Numbered from the stretch's first letter, positions 44,776-54,819 are shown. The stretch: DNA of 64,000 nt from Gemmatales bacterium (GCA_025060195.1 JANXCQ010000016.1:32127-96126), one strand, 5' to 3'. Notes: generated by a model not told the origin, from the letters alone. Translations and numbers: made by a program.

Positions 44776-45573
44776 TTATGAACTCGGCAGGCCTCCGAAA
44801 CGGCGCTGTCGTTGGGCGTAATCGCGAAGGGCCGCATAGAAGTCTTCTCGCGTAAATTCGGGCCAGTATTTCGGAGTGATGTGAATTTCCGCATACGAGA
44901 TTTGCCAGAGTAAGAAATTGCTCACGCGCATCTCCCCGCTGGTGCGGATGAGTAAATCCGGGTCAGGCATGCCCGCGGTGTACAAAGCCTGGCTAATCGT
45001 CTCTTCGGTAATGCTCTCCGGGTCGAGTATTCCTGCCCGCACCTGTCGAGCGAGCGCCCGTACCGCATCGGTGATCTCGGTCCGCCCGCCGTAATTGAGG
45101 GCCAGACAGAGCACTAGCCCCGTATTATCTCGGCTCATCTGACAGTTGATGTCCAGCTCCCGCCGCACGCTCGCGGGCAACCCTTCGAGCCGACCAATCG
45201 CAGTAAAACGAATATTCTGGTCAAGAATTTCCTGCCGTTCCTCGCGGAGGTATTGCTCTAATAACAGCATAAGAAACTCCAACTCCGCCTGGGGTCGCTT
45301 CCAGTTTTCCACGCTCAAACAGTAAAGCGTCAATTGTTGCAGACCCAGTCGGCAGGATTCTTCAACTACGGTGCGAACGCTACGTACGCCGCGGCGATGT
45401 CCTTCGATGCGCGGTAAACCATGCCGCCGTGCCCATCGGCCATTACCGTCCATGATGATCGCCACGTGCCGCGGTAATTTCTCCCGCGGAATGTCAAATT
45501 CGATCTGCTCGGCTTCGACTTGGGCCATGGAGCTACTACCTGAGCCGATGAGTGAACCCCTCCTGCTTGTCAT
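44776..45573 (-). CDS. uppS: Isoprenyl (undecaprenyl) diphosphate synthase
   Basis: This 265-residue cis-prenyltransferase elongates farnesyl diphosphate to the lipid carrier for peptidoglycan and other glycans. The catalytic strand is HVAIIMDGNGRWA, followed by GHRRGVRSV, TLYCLSVENWKRP near 90 and the C-terminal DLLIRTSGEMRVSNFLLWQ near 215. The first ATG is used here; an alternative ATG at 45528 would remove 15 residues not needed by the family, and neither has a strong ribosome site. The gene is between purA and cdsA. Confidence 0.95.
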   Translation of the reverse strand: MTSRRGSLIGSGSSSMAQVEAEQIEFDIPREKLPRHVAIIMDGNGRWARRHGLPRIEGHRRGVRSVRTVVEESCRLGLQQLTLYCLSVENWKRPQAELEFLMLLLEQYLREERQEILDQNIRFTAIGRLEGLPASVRRELDINCQMSRDNTGLVLCLALNYGGRTEITDAVRALARQVRAGILDPESITEETISQALYTAGMPDPDLLIRTSGEMRVSNFLLWQISYAEIHITPKYWPEFTREDFYAALRDYAQRQRRFGGLPSS

Positions 45574-45651
45574 TATGCCACCGGCCCCCGCCCTTGCCTA
45601 GACCTTCAGGCCCTCTCGTCGGCGAGGCAGGTTATGACTGCAGTCCCGCCA

Positions 45652-47031
45652 TCAGGTCAAGAAAATAGTTTGTTCGCGGGCAGGCCCGACCGACACGCAG
45701 CCAATGGGTAATCCCACGAGTTCGCTGAGTCGGTCCAAGTAATGTCGCGCTTCCTTAGGCAAATCGGCCCATCGTTGCACTTGGCCTAATTCCTGTTTCC
45801 ATCCGGGCAGTCGCTCATACACCGGTCGGCAACGCAATAGTATCTCCGGATCGCTGGGAAACTCCGCGAATAGCTCGCCATTGACTTCATAGGCCACGCA
45901 GATGGCCAATTCGTCCAGCCCGCTAAGCACGTCGAGGAGCATCACCGCCAATTCGTCGGCAGCGCTGATTTGTGCCGTGTACCGCACTGCCACAGCGTCG
46001 AACCAGCCACAGCGACGCGGTCGCCCCGTTACGGTGCCATATTCCTTTCCCCGCCGACGAATGTAATCACCCAGGTGATTATCGAGTTCCGTAGGAAACG
46101 GCCCAGCGCCGACGCGCGTGGTATAGGCTTTGACCACGCCCACGACACGTTCCAGGTATCGCGCAGGAAACCCCGAACCACTCCACAGGCCAGTCGTTGA
46201 ACTGTTTGAACTGGTGACGAACGGATAGGTACCGTGATCCACGTCCAACAAGCAGCCCTGGGCGGTTTCGAACAGTAAACGTTTGCCCTGCTGGTAGGCT
46301 TGATGCAGGAACCGCACCGTGTCGCCGATCCAAGGCTGCAACTTTCGGCCATATGCCGCATAGGTCGAGGCCAGTTCCCGTACAGCCTTGTCACTGGAAA
46401 GTTCCCCCGAGGACCCCATCTGAGGCGTATCAGCACGGCTCGGATTTGCAGAGCCGCACTCAGCCCTTGAAGAGAAGGTCGCGAGCCAGCGGGACTTGTG
46501 CGGCAGGATCTCTCGCAGACGCCGTTCCAAGTGCGCTTCGTCCAAAAGCTCCCCGACGCGAATCGCGTAATTGCGGCCCACTTTGTCCTGATAACACGGT
46601 CCGATTCCCCGACCGGTGGTTCCGATGGGCTGGGTTGTGCCTTGTTCCCGCAGGCGGTCTTCTTCTTGATGGTAAGGAAAAACCACATGAGCCCGGTCGC
46701 TCACCAGAAGGCGTCCGCGGACCTCAATACCTACCTGCTGCAGCGCTTCGATTTCTTTCAGGAGCTGCGGCGGCGAAACTACCACGCCGTTGCCGATGAC
46801 GCCGACCACGTGGGGATGGAGCAAACCCGTCGGTAGAAGTGAAAACTTGAATGTGTGGCCGTTCCACACTACTGTGTGGCCCGCATTGGCGCCGCCGTTG
46901 AAGCGAACGACTACATCATGCTCTTGGCTGAGCAAATCCACAACCTTGCCCTTAGCCTCGTCTCCCCATTGTAAGCCCACGACGCAGGTCACGCGACTGG
47001 ACAGGCCTGGTGAGGTCATGGAGCTAACCAA
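45652..47031 (-). CDS. purA: Adenylosuccinate synthase
   Basis: This 459-residue enzyme couples GTP hydrolysis to joining IMP and aspartate, the first step towards AMP. The N-terminal GLQWGDEAKGK loop and NGGANAGHTVV, then IGTTGRGIGPCYQDK near 140, are diagnostic. GRPRRCGWFDAVAVRY is near 340. The length is slightly above the usual 430 because of an insertion near residues 190-215 (rich in serine). The start may be TTG 47031, with AGGA 5 bases upstream, or ATG 47019, which lacks a good site. It follows the HtrA gene by 11 bp. Confidence 0.95.
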   Translation of the reverse strand: MVSSMTSPGLSSRVTCVVGLQWGDEAKGKVVDLLSQEHDVVVRFNGGANAGHTVVWNGHTFKFSLLPTGLLHPHVVGVIGNGVVVSPPQLLKEIEALQQVGIEVRGRLLVSDRAHVVFPYHQEEDRLREQGTTQPIGTTGRGIGPCYQDKVGRNYAIRVGELLDEAHLERRLREILPHKSRWLATFSSRAECGSANPSRADTPQMGSSGELSSDKAVRELASTYAAYGRKLQPWIGDTVRFLHQAYQQGKRLLFETAQGCLLDVDHGTYPFVTSSNSSTTGLWSGSGFPARYLERVVGVVKAYTTRVGAGPFPTELDNHLGDYIRRRGKEYGTVTGRPRRCGWFDAVAVRYTAQISAADELAVMLLDVLSGLDELAICVAYEVNGELFAEFPSDPEILLRCRPVYERLPGWKQELGQVQRWADLPKEARHYLDRLSELVGLPIGCVSVGPAREQTIFLT

Positions 47032-47042
47032 AATGATCCTGC

Positions 47043-48332
47043 TTAGCGGCCCGGACGGATGGGTTGCAACGGCGGCCGTTCACTTAGCCGCACTTTGACT
47101 GTCGAGAATTCGAGTTGTCTGCGACTGGCATCGAAGCGGGCCACCTCGATGAGAACTTCCGTGCCGGGGGGTGTATCCATGATCCATCGGCGCAGTTGGT
47201 CGGCATTGAGAACTTCGCGACCGTTGAACCGCACAATGATATCCTCAGCCATGATGCCCGCACGGTCGGCCGCTTCGTGAGGCACGACTTGCGCCACCAA
47301 TACGCCCTGCGTCAGGTTGAGCCGCTTGAGAACAGCTTCGGGCAAATCCATGAGCCTCACTCCGAGATAGCCCCGTTGTACTTTATGAGGCGGCTCGATA
47401 AGTTGGTCGAGTATTTTGCGTACGACTTCGACCGGTATCGCGAAACCCACACCCGCAAACTGGCCCGTTTCGCTCAGGATAGCCGTATTGATACCGACGA
47501 CGCGACCTTGCATGTCGAGTAACGGGCCCCCCGAATTGCCTGGGTTGATCGCGGCATCGGTCTGGATCATGTCCACGTCATCCAACTTGCCAACTCCGGT
47601 GCGCCCTATGGCGCTGATCACCCCAACCGTTACTGTTTGCCGTAAGCCAAACGGGCTACCTATCGCCACCACCCAATCGCCCACGGAATACGAATGATCG
47701 GGAGCCAACTCAGCCACGACTAGATCAGGCACGTCCTTCACATTGACGACAATGACGGCCAGATCAGTGGGCGGGTCGGTATAGACTGCCTCTCCTTCGG
47801 CAGCTTCCACTACGAGCCGCTTGCCGGTCTGCAGAATCAGTTCGAGGTTGTTGGCTCCTTCGACCACATGGTGATTAGTCAGGACGTAGGCCAAGTCGCC
47901 GGTTCGACGCACTATCACGCCCGAGCCTTCCCCGCGGGGTACCAGGGCAGGATTACGAGGCAGTAAGCCGAACCGTCCGCCCTCGATCAGGGCGAGATTG
48001 CGTACGGTGACCACTGCGGGCGAGGCTTTCTTGACCACGTCGCGGATGGGTGGACTGACGATGGGCGTATTTTTGAGCCGCTCTGCCGCCGCTTCCACCT
48101 CCGCACGTAGTTCGGCTTGCCGTTTGCGGTAAGCCGCTTCCGCTTCATATTGCAGTTGTTCCTTCCGCTTTTCCCACTGCGCCTCGGCACTGAACTGTTG
48201 CTCCACGTAGTAGAAAGCTAAGACGCTCAGCAACAGTGCCCCCGCCGACATGATTAGCGTAATAAGAGATAACCAGTCCGAGGAAGATGACCGCGATGAG
48301 TGATCACTGGCCCAATAATCTTGCCCGTTCAT
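47043..48332 (-). CDS. HtrA/DegP-like serine protease with PDZ domain
   Basis: This 429-residue membrane-anchored protease has a polar N-terminus and a membrane helix at about 20-42. A charged, coiled-coil-like segment follows at about 50-85. The trypsin domain has the triad His in TNHHVVEG, Asp in TDLAV and Ser in GNSGGPLLD (near residue 265). A PDZ domain occupies about 320-415 (RGYLGVRLMDLPE, later DIIVRFNGREV). It should act outside the membrane in protein quality control. ATG 48332 has GAGAGG 6 bases upstream; the frame start at 48380 does not. Confidence 0.93.
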   Translation of the reverse strand: MNGQDYWASDHSSRSSSSDWLSLITLIMSAGALLLSVLAFYYVEQQFSAEAQWEKRKEQLQYEAEAAYRKRQAELRAEVEAAAERLKNTPIVSPPIRDVVKKASPAVVTVRNLALIEGGRFGLLPRNPALVPRGEGSGVIVRRTGDLAYVLTNHHVVEGANNLELILQTGKRLVVEAAEGEAVYTDPPTDLAVIVVNVKDVPDLVVAELAPDHSYSVGDWVVAIGSPFGLRQTVTVGVISAIGRTGVGKLDDVDMIQTDAAINPGNSGGPLLDMQGRVVGINTAILSETGQFAGVGFAIPVEVVRKILDQLIEPPHKVQRGYLGVRLMDLPEAVLKRLNLTQGVLVAQVVPHEAADRAGIMAEDIIVRFNGREVLNADQLRRWIMDTPPGTEVLIEVARFDASRRQLEFSTVKVRLSERPPLQPIRPGR

Positions 48333-48416
48333 GGATTGCCTCTCATCTGGCAACTCAGAATCATCTCGCGCTATGCCCAATAGGCCTCACAGTTGCATAC
48401 TTTTATATTGGCGCCA

Positions 48417-49676
48417 TCAACCTGCTAAAGCGGGGCTGGTTAATTCGGTCAGCGGCCCGAGCGCCACTATCGTCGGTTCCAGGAGATTATATTGCTCCAA
48501 AAAAGCCCGAATTTGTTGCGGGGTGACCGCTCGTAGCCGCGCTAATTCCTCGTCCACGCTGCGGTATTCATGCAAATACACCCAAGAGTAACCGAGACTC
48601 TGCATTCGTCCCTGCGGCCGTTCATTGCCCCGTACCCAGCGGGAAGCCAACTTGCTCTGCGCCTGAGCCACTTCTTCGTCGGTCACGCCTTCCTGAGCCA
48701 CCTGACGGAAGGTTTCCAGCGCGATCGCCACATTTTCCGCAGCGTCATCGGGTTCGCTGCACAGATACGTAAAGAAAGCGCCCGCTCCCTGATATTCGTG
48801 ATAGCTCATGTCGGCTGAGTCCGCGCGGCCCGTATCAATCAGGGCCCAGTAGAGTCGGCTGCCAATGTCATCGCCGACAATCGTGGCCAGCACTTCCGCG
48901 GCATAGCGATCCTTCGACTCCCCAGGTGGAGCAGGCGACAAAAGGAACACGTGTTCCTGATTCACTTGGGAGCGCGGCACGACTTTAGTGGCGGGCCGAG
49001 GCTCCAGCGGTACCAGTTGTCTCGGTGTCGCGCCTTTGGGCCAAGGGCCGCAATGGTCGTGCAGCCAGTTCACCGTCGCTTCCCAGTCGAATCGGCCCGC
49101 TAACGCCACCACGATGTTGCCCGCTACGTAGCGGCGCTGATAGTAATCCCGCATTTGTTCCCGCGTCAACGCCGTAATGCTTTCGACCGTACCCAATATG
49201 CGATGGCCTAACGGATGGTCGCGGAAAAACAAGGCGACCGCTTCATCGTAGGCTAACCACATCGGCTGATCCTCATACATGCGAATTTCTTCAAGGATCA
49301 CTTGTTTCTCAGTGTCAAAATCTTCCTGCCGCAAGCTCGGTTGCAAAATGTCGGTCAGGATGTCCAGCGCCGAAAACAGATATTCGGGAAGCACGGTGGC
49401 CCAGAATAGCGTCGTTTCTTCCCCTGTACAGGCGTTATAAATCGCGCCGATGGCATCGAAATCGCGGTTGACATCTAAAGCGGTGCGCCGCTTCGTCCCT
49501 TTGAAGACCATATGTTCCAGAAAATGGCTCACCCCTGCTTCTTCAGGGCGTTCGTCGCGGGCGCCCGTTTTCACGAAGAAACCCACCGCCACCGACCGAC
49601 TGTGCGGCATGTATTCGCCAATGATCTCCAGTCCGTTAGCTAAGCGCGTGTACTGGAAAATCACAGCTCCCCCCAT
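48417..49676 (-). CDS. M16 family zinc peptidase (active subunit)
   Basis: This 419-residue peptidase of the pitrilysin/processing peptidase family has the inverted zinc motif HFLEH in GVSHFLEHMVFKGT (residues about 47-60) and the distal glutamate in EEIRMYEDQP about 75 residues later. It pairs with the gene 49711-50955, which lacks the zinc motif. In such pairs the two proteins form one protease. The start at ATG 49676 follows AGGAAAA; the longer frame to 49754 overlaps the upstream gene and looks wrong. The enzyme probably cleaves peptides in the periplasm or cytoplasm; location is unclear because no signal peptide is visible. Confidence 0.92.
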   Translation of the reverse strand: MGGAVIFQYTRLANGLEIIGEYMPHSRSVAVGFFVKTGARDERPEEAGVSHFLEHMVFKGTKRRTALDVNRDFDAIGAIYNACTGEETTLFWATVLPEYLFSALDILTDILQPSLRQEDFDTEKQVILEEIRMYEDQPMWLAYDEAVALFFRDHPLGHRILGTVESITALTREQMRDYYQRRYVAGNIVVALAGRFDWEATVNWLHDHCGPWPKGATPRQLVPLEPRPATKVVPRSQVNQEHVFLLSPAPPGESKDRYAAEVLATIVGDDIGSRLYWALIDTGRADSADMSYHEYQGAGAFFTYLCSEPDDAAENVAIALETFRQVAQEGVTDEEVAQAQSKLASRWVRGNERPQGRMQSLGYSWVYLHEYRSVDEELARLRAVTPQQIRAFLEQYNLLEPTIVALGPLTELTSPALAG

Positions 49677-49710
49677 GTCAGCAAGTTTTCCTGGGACTGC
49701 GTCGGTTGCT

Positions 49711-50955
49711 TCAGTTGGCCAGGTCCTCAGGAATGTGCAGCGGCTTAGGACCAAGAGTGACGATGGTGAAGTTCCTCGGCGGATAGTGCCGGAGATGTTC
49801 TACTATCCGCTGTGGCGTCAGTGTGTCTATCTCGTGCTGAATCTCATCCAGACTCCGCACACGACCGAGAAAGTACCAGTCGGAAGCGATGCTCGCGGCG
49901 CGGGCCGAGGCCGACTCCTGGTGCATGATCAATGCCGACTTCAAGCCCGCTTGCACGCGCTGCACTTCATCGGCACTGACGCCTTCCGGCAGCCGCCGGA
50001 GTTCCGCGAGTAGCACCTCTAACGTCTCCTGCGCGCGCTCGGCAGTGGTGCCTGCGTAACAAAACACAGAAGCGCGATCCTTGAACGAGTGATAACTGGC
50101 CCACACGGCGTAACACAGCCCGCGTTTCTCCCGCACCTCGGTAAACAGTCGACTGCTCATCCCCCCACTCAACACCGCTACCGCCGCCCGCGCTGCATAA
50201 TGGTCATCCTGACCGAAAGGTACGCTGGCGTAGGCGACGCCGATTTGCGTCTGCTGGGTCGGCCGGGTCAGATGAGCCCGATGCTCGGGCTCCGGCCCGA
50301 GTTGCCAGGTCGGTTCTGCGGCATTTGTCCAATCGGCAAACAGTTCTTCGACCACGGCCCGAATTTCCGACCAGTTCACTCGGCCCGCCACGCTGATAAT
50401 TGTGCCCTGAGGTCGAAAGGTCTGCTGATAAAATTGACGCACTTCCTCGAGCGTCAAACTCTCGATATGCTCCCGTTCCCCGCGGTGATCGTTCCCCAAC
50501 GGCGGCGGATAGTAATGGCGTGCTAACTCTACCAACAGCTTCTCCCGCGGTTCGTCTTCGAGCGAATCCAGTTCGCCCAGGGCCAACTCTTTCACCGCAG
50601 GGAATTCCTTCTCTGGCAAGTGCGGCCGTCGCACAATGTCGGCAAAAATCCGCAACGCGGGTATCAGGTTGTCGGCAATCGTTCCCGCCCGAAAACTCAT
50701 GTGGAACGAACCCGCAGTCTCCCCATGATCGACGCCCAAAGCATCCAGATCCAGCAGGAGCCGACGGCTATCGCGTGGCCCCGCTCCCCGCATAATCAAC
50801 TCTGAAAGGACGTTCGCGGTACCCAACCGCTGCGGCGGATCGTAAACGTGCCCGGCAGGCACCCAGATGGACAGGGCTGCCGTTCGCACTTCGGGCATTT
50901 CCTCAACCAGCAAGGTCAGCCCATTGGGCCAAGTAGTGTGATAGACCTCTGCCAA
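49711..50955 (-). CDS. M16 family peptidase-like protein (non-catalytic subunit)
   Basis: This 414-residue M16 homologue opens with YHTTWPNGLTLLVEEMPEVR. Where the zinc motif should stand, the sequence reads TANVLSELIMRGAG, so HxxEH is lost. This is typical of the partner subunit, which helps bind substrate. The C-terminal part retains the family's GLKSALIMHQES and RSLDEIQHEID blocks. The start is TTG 50955, with GAGGAG 6 bases before it. It is upstream of its catalytic partner by 34 bp on the same strand. Confidence 0.9.
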   Translation of the reverse strand: MAEVYHTTWPNGLTLLVEEMPEVRTAALSIWVPAGHVYDPPQRLGTANVLSELIMRGAGPRDSRRLLLDLDALGVDHGETAGSFHMSFRAGTIADNLIPALRIFADIVRRPHLPEKEFPAVKELALGELDSLEDEPREKLLVELARHYYPPPLGNDHRGEREHIESLTLEEVRQFYQQTFRPQGTIISVAGRVNWSEIRAVVEELFADWTNAAEPTWQLGPEPEHRAHLTRPTQQTQIGVAYASVPFGQDDHYAARAAVAVLSGGMSSRLFTEVREKRGLCYAVWASYHSFKDRASVFCYAGTTAERAQETLEVLLAELRRLPEGVSADEVQRVQAGLKSALIMHQESASARAASIASDWYFLGRVRSLDEIQHEIDTLTPQRIVEHLRHYPPRNFTIVTLGPKPLHIPEDLAN

Positions 50956-51027
50956 GCTCCTCTCCTCGCTGGGCTATCGCTTGACCGCGTTATTATACTG
51001 CCGTCTGCGCAGGCCGTAGGCTCGTCG

Positions 51028-52245
51028 CTATTCCACCCGGCACCAGACACATTTGAGATATCTTCCCTCGGGGACGTGAGCATAAAACGGATGATCAGGC
51101 CCGGCACCGCTGAGCCGAAAAATCTGTAACCGTCGCCCTGTCAGTCGCCCCGCATGACGCAACACATCCAGAAACCGCTCCTCGCTCACTAAGCCAGTGC
51201 ACGAACAACTCAAGAAGATGCCGCCCGGTTCGACCACCTGCAGCGCCAACCGATTCATGTCCAGGTAGCGTTGACAGGCGGATTCGACATCCTCCCGCGA
51301 CCGTGTCTGCTTCGATGGGTCCAGAATCACGACATCGAACCGCTTGCCCTGGCGAACGGCATCCCGCAGCCAGGGGAATATGTCCGCCCGCACAAAACGA
51401 ATCCGCACACGGTTGAGCCGAGCGTTCTCCTCGGCCAGTTCCAAAGCCGTCTCATCCAAATCGATGCCGATGACTTCCGCCGCCTGTCCCCGCACTGCCG
51501 CGTACAATCCGAATCCGCCCGTGTTACAACACAGATCCAACACCCGCTTGCCCGCACACAACTCCGCGAGCCTCCGCCGATTTTCCCGCTGATCCGCGAA
51601 GAACCCCGTCTTATGTTTACTGCCGGGAGCTACGCGAAAACGCACTCCGTATTCCTCGATGACGACCGGTTCCGGCGGCTCGGGCGAGCGACAGTCGAAC
51701 GACTCCTGTTTTTGAATATGTTCTTCGGCAAACCAATAAAAGCGGGCTTCGGGAAAATGCGAGCGCAACACGCGGCCAAGCACCTCGCGCATCTTGTACA
51801 TCCCCGCGGCGAAAAACTCTAACACCAGCACGTCGCCAAAGCGATCCACGACCAACCCACTCAGCCCGTCGCCCTCGGCATGCACCAGGCGATACGCCGT
51901 GGTGATGCGGTCTAAGCCCAGGACCTCGCGACGCCAGCGAATCGCCCGCTCCAGACGCCGCGAGAAAAACGCCTCATCAATCGCTTCCTGCGGATCCGTC
52001 GTTAGCACCCGCAGCCCGATCCGTGAATGGCCGTTATAAAAACCGCGTCCCACCCACTTCCCCTCGCGATCCACGATGTCCACTACCGTGCCTGGCCGCA
52101 ACCGCTCCACGGGCTTTTCGATCATTTTCTGAAATATCCACGGATGATCCGATTTCCGAACAATACGGAGTTTAACGACCGGCAATGTCGCCGACGTTTC
52201 GCTACCTTCGCTAAGGGCACTTCTCGTGGCGCCTGAGTCGTTCAT
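51028..52245 (-). CDS. RlmI-like class I rRNA methyltransferase
   Basis: This 405-residue SAM methyltransferase has a PUA-like N-terminal part (HPWIFQKMIEKPVERLRPG) and a Rossmann domain. The SAM-binding motif is VLDLCCNTGGFGLYA (near residue 225), followed by GIDLDETAL. FDVVILDPS is near 300 and an SCSCTGLVSEERF motif with possible catalytic cysteines near 340. RlmI methylates 23S rRNA at a cytosine C5; similar proteins may have other targets. ATG 52245 has AGGGAG just upstream; the longer frame to 52425 shows unlikely residues. Confidence 0.92.
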   Translation of the reverse strand: MNDSGATRSALSEGSETSATLPVVKLRIVRKSDHPWIFQKMIEKPVERLRPGTVVDIVDREGKWVGRGFYNGHSRIGLRVLTTDPQEAIDEAFFSRRLERAIRWRREVLGLDRITTAYRLVHAEGDGLSGLVVDRFGDVLVLEFFAAGMYKMREVLGRVLRSHFPEARFYWFAEEHIQKQESFDCRSPEPPEPVVIEEYGVRFRVAPGSKHKTGFFADQRENRRRLAELCAGKRVLDLCCNTGGFGLYAAVRGQAAEVIGIDLDETALELAEENARLNRVRIRFVRADIFPWLRDAVRQGKRFDVVILDPSKQTRSREDVESACQRYLDMNRLALQVVEPGGIFLSCSCTGLVSEERFLDVLRHAGRLTGRRLQIFRLSGAGPDHPFYAHVPEGRYLKCVWCRVE

Positions 52246-52559
52246 AGCTCCCTCGTGGTTTGCGAACCAGCAGGTCGGACACAGTCCATTGTACTCGGTC
52301 CGCCGGCTGGAATGTCGGCCTGGCGAGCACCGCCTTGGGCGCGGGCAAACACCTAACCACACCCACGGCAAAACTGCGATAGCGGTTTGAAAAATTTCTA
52401 TCACATCTTGACAGATATCATGCACATAATATGATAACTAGCGCATGCATAATGACCAAAGACATTCAAGAATTGAATATGATCAATCATTACCATTCAC
52501 AAAAACTCATATTGAGCCACTAGCTGAAAAAATGGGTAACATGGCGAAGAAAATATAAC
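52246..52559 (+). promoter_or_regulatory. AT-rich divergent promoter region before the microcompartment operon
   Basis: This 314-bp region between the methyltransferase and the DeoR gene becomes strongly AT-rich after 52385. It contains the promoter at 52408-52435 and further TGACC/GACAT words at 52453-52465. It has no gene. Confidence 0.5.
52408..52436 (+). promoter_or_regulatory. Predicted sigma-70 promoter and operator of deoR/BMC operon
   Basis: TTGACA (52408-52413) and TATGAT (52430-52435) are 16 bases apart. A perfect inverted repeat, TATCAT (52416-52421) and ATGATA (52431-52436), sits in the spacer and over the -10 box, a good place for repression. The leader to the ATG at 52560 is about 118 bases. 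Confidence 0.6.
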
Positions 52560-53357
52560 ATGCTGGTGGAAGAAAGGCGGCGAAAATTGATGGAGTACAT
52601 CCGCGAACGCGGATTCGTCAGTCTGAGCGAACTCGTGGAAAAGCTCGGTTGTTCCGAGTCCACGGTGCGCCGCGACTTGGACTATTGGGACAACCTGGGG
52701 GTGATTAAGCGCACGCACGGCGGGGCGTTCTATACGCAGAACGAAGCGATGCCCGCGTTCGACGAACGCACCGCCACCATGTTACCGGAAAAACGCCGCA
52801 TCGCTCGGTATGCCGCCTCGCTCATTCAGCCCGGCGACACCGTGCTGCTCGATGGCGGGACGACCACTTTTGAGGTCGCTAAATGTCTTTTTGGCAAACG
52901 CATTCATCTCGTCACTAACAGTCTCCCGGTGGCCCAAATCTTCGCGGCTCGTCCCGATGTGGACCTGGTGCTTCTGGGGGGCTATGTCTTTCCGCGGACG
53001 GGCGTCGCACTCGGCCCGCTCACCGTCAAGATGCTTCAGGACATCCACGTCCACAAAGCGATCCTGAGCGTGGGCGGTCTGACGGCCAAAGGTTTGTTCA
53101 ACAGCAACCTCCTGCTTGTGGAGACCGAACGTCAGATGATCCGTTCCGCCGACCAGGTCATTATCGTCGCAGACCATTCGAAAATTGGCCGTCAAGCGGT
53201 CGCTTTTCTCTGCGATTGGTCCTCGGTGGACCTCCTGATTACCGACGACGATCTCAGCGGCGAACAGGCCGAACTGCTGTCCGAAGTGGGTGTGCACTTT
53301 GTCCTCGTCGGGGAGTCGGGCGTGTTCGACAGCCAGGCCGAGGAGGTCGGGGCATGA
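52560..53357 (+). CDS. DeoR/GlpR-family transcriptional regulator of the BMC operon
   Basis: This 265-residue repressor-type regulator has an N-terminal winged helix-turn-helix (residues about 5-55: [20 protein letters not shown], then [13 protein letters not shown]). The sugar-phosphate-isomerase-like effector domain starts with [15 protein letters not shown] near 98 and has [12 protein letters not shown] near 120. Regulators of this family bind sugar phosphates. As the first gene of the microcompartment operon, with an ATGA overlap into pduL, it probably senses a fucose/rhamnose phosphate intermediate and represses the operon. Confidence 0.93.
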   Translation: MLVEERRRKLMEYIRERGFVSLSELVEKLGCSESTVRRDLDYWDNLGVIKRTHGGAFYTQNEAMPAFDERTATMLPEKRRIARYAASLIQPGDTVLLDGGTTTFEVAKCLFGKRIHLVTNSLPVAQIFAARPDVDLVLLGGYVFPRTGVALGPLTVKMLQDIHVHKAILSVGGLTAKGLFNSNLLLVETERQMIRSADQVIIVADHSKIGRQAVAFLCDWSSVDLLITDDDLSGEQAELLSEVGVHFVLVGESGVFDSQAEEVGA

Positions 53358-54031
53358 CCCAAACCATTTCCTCTATTTACGACCGTAATACTATCGAAAA
53401 ACTCGTGCGTCAATCCCTCCGCCGCGCCCTGCTTGAGCAGGCCCCGCCTGACGGTTACCGACCGAAACTGGTCGTCAACATCTCCGCCCGACACGTCCAC
53501 CTCACGCAAGAATCCGTCGAGCGGCTCTTTGGGCCCGGGGCACGACTCACGCCCCTGCGCCCGCTCTATCAGGAAGGCGAATTCGCCGCGGAACAAACGG
53601 TTACCATCATCGGCCCACGACAACGCATGATTGCCAACGTTCGAGTACTCGGACCGTGTCGGGATTACGACCAGGTGGAACTCGCCTTCACCGACGGCAT
53701 TCTTTTAGGCCTCGATCTTCCCGTGCGCCGCAGTGGCGACCATCGCGACACTCCGGGCTGCTGGCTCATGGGACCGGCAGGTATGCTCCGACTGGAGCGG
53801 GGCGTGATTCGCGCCGAACGCCATGTCCACATGTCCCCCCGCGACGCCGAGTATTACGGCGTCCGCCATGGGGATCGGCTCCATCTCCGCGTCATCAGCC
53901 GATGTCCCACCGTGCTCGAAAATCTCCTGTGTCGCGTGGATGAACGCTATAAGCTCGAAGTCCACCTCGACACCGACGAAGGCAACGCCTGCGACCTGGC
54001 CCATGCAACCTACGTCGAACTTTTCAAATGA
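53354..54031 (+). CDS. pduL: Phosphotransacylase PduL
   Basis: This 225-residue BMC-type phosphotransacylase converts acyl-CoA and phosphate to acyl-phosphate and regenerates CoA inside the shell. Two beta-barrel domains carry the zinc histidines in [11 protein letters not shown] (near 42) and in [10 protein letters not shown] (near 155). The N-terminal helix ([20 protein letters not shown]) is amphipathic and resembles an encapsulation peptide. The ATG at 53354 overlaps the deoR stop by 4 bases (ATGA) and has AGGAGG at 53341. With the acetate kinase downstream it yields ATP from acyl-CoA. Confidence 0.93.
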   Translation: MTQTISSIYDRNTIEKLVRQSLRRALLEQAPPDGYRPKLVVNISARHVHLTQESVERLFGPGARLTPLRPLYQEGEFAAEQTVTIIGPRQRMIANVRVLGPCRDYDQVELAFTDGILLGLDLPVRRSGDHRDTPGCWLMGPAGMLRLERGVIRAERHVHMSPRDAEYYGVRHGDRLHLRVISRCPTVLENLLCRVDERYKLEVHLDTDEGNACDLAHATYVELFK

Positions 54032-54065
54032 CCCCAGGCTCATCCCAAACGGCAACAGCGATCTG

Positions 54066-54092
54066 TGACATAGCCATGTCAGTATCTGACAT
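54066..54092 (+). promoter_or_regulatory. Phased TGACAT motifs upstream of the first shell gene
   Basis: TGACAT at 54066-54071, its inverse ATGTCA at 54076-54081, and TGACAT at 54087-54092. The two direct copies are 21 bp apart, i.e. two helix turns. The site lies between pduL and the first BMC-H gene, so it may be an internal operator or promoter control. Confidence 0.5.
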
Positions 54093-54128
54093 ACGAGACC
54101 CCTGAAGTAACCCAAAAGGAGCAGCACC

Positions 54129-54443
54129 ATGCCCAATGCACACGGCGTCGAAGCCTTAGGAATGATCGAAACCAAAGGCCTGGTGGCCCTCATCGAAGCA
54201 TGCGATGCCATGCTCAAAGCGGCCAATGTCGAACTGGTCGGCTGGCAAAAGATCGGCTCCGGCTTTGTCACCGCCTTCGTGCGCGGCGACGTGGCTGCCG
54301 TGAAAGCGGCCGTAGATGCAGGGGCCCATGCCGCCCAGAAAGTCGGCGAAGTGATTGCCACCCAAGTCATCCCGCGTCCTCATACCGACGTGGACACCGT
54401 TCTGCCCCAGGCCAGCCGCAAAGAAGCCGTCCCGGTATCCTAG
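54129..54443 (+). CDS. BMC-H shell protein 1
   Basis: This 104-residue hexameric microcompartment shell protein has a single Pfam BMC fold: [19 protein letters not shown], then [18 protein letters not shown], where GSG forms the probable pore loop. [15 protein letters not shown] and the C-terminal VIPRPH follow. AAAAGGAG lies upstream. It and the next gene share the AANVEL core but differ at the pore, suggesting mixed facets with two pore types. Length is normal. Confidence 0.96.
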   Translation: MPNAHGVEALGMIETKGLVALIEACDAMLKAANVELVGWQKIGSGFVTAFVRGDVAAVKAAVDAGAHAAQKVGEVIATQVIPRPHTDVDTVLPQASRKEAVPVS

Positions 54444-54503
54444 CCACTGCAAACCGATTTTGCACCATAAAACATCTTCCTTATCCTCTATAGGAGACTG
54501 CCC

Positions 54504-54797
54504 ATGGCACGGAACCATCTGAGCAACGGTCCTGCATTGGGACTCATCGAAACCCGCGGTCTGATTGCCACGATCGCGGCGACCGACGCCATGCTCAAAG
54601 CGGCCAATGTCGAACTCGCCGGCCAAGTGCAAATTGGGGGTGCCTATGTGACCACGCTGGTGCGCGGCGATGTCGGCTCGGTCCGCGCCGCCGTCGAAGC
54701 GGGAGCACAAGCGGCCCAGGCCAACGGCGAACTGATCAGTGCCCACATCATCCCACGCCCCGAAGAAGCCGTCATCGAAGCCTTCCTCCATAAGTAA
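54504..54797 (+). CDS. BMC-H shell protein 2
   Basis: This 97-residue BMC-H paralogue has ALGLIETRGLIATIAATDAM, then AANVELAGQVQIGGAYVTT; the pore loop is GGA rather than GSG. It ends with HIIPRPEEAVIEAFLHK. GGAG lies 7 bases upstream of ATG. Two BMC-H genes side by side are standard in PVM loci. This one lies 60 bp after the first and 22 bp before the acetate kinase. Confidence 0.96.
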   Translation: MARNHLSNGPALGLIETRGLIATIAATDAMLKAANVELAGQVQIGGAYVTTLVRGDVGSVRAAVEAGAQAAQANGELISAHIIPRPEEAVIEAFLHK

Positions 54798-54819
54798 GCC
54801 CCGCACGGGAGCCGAGGCC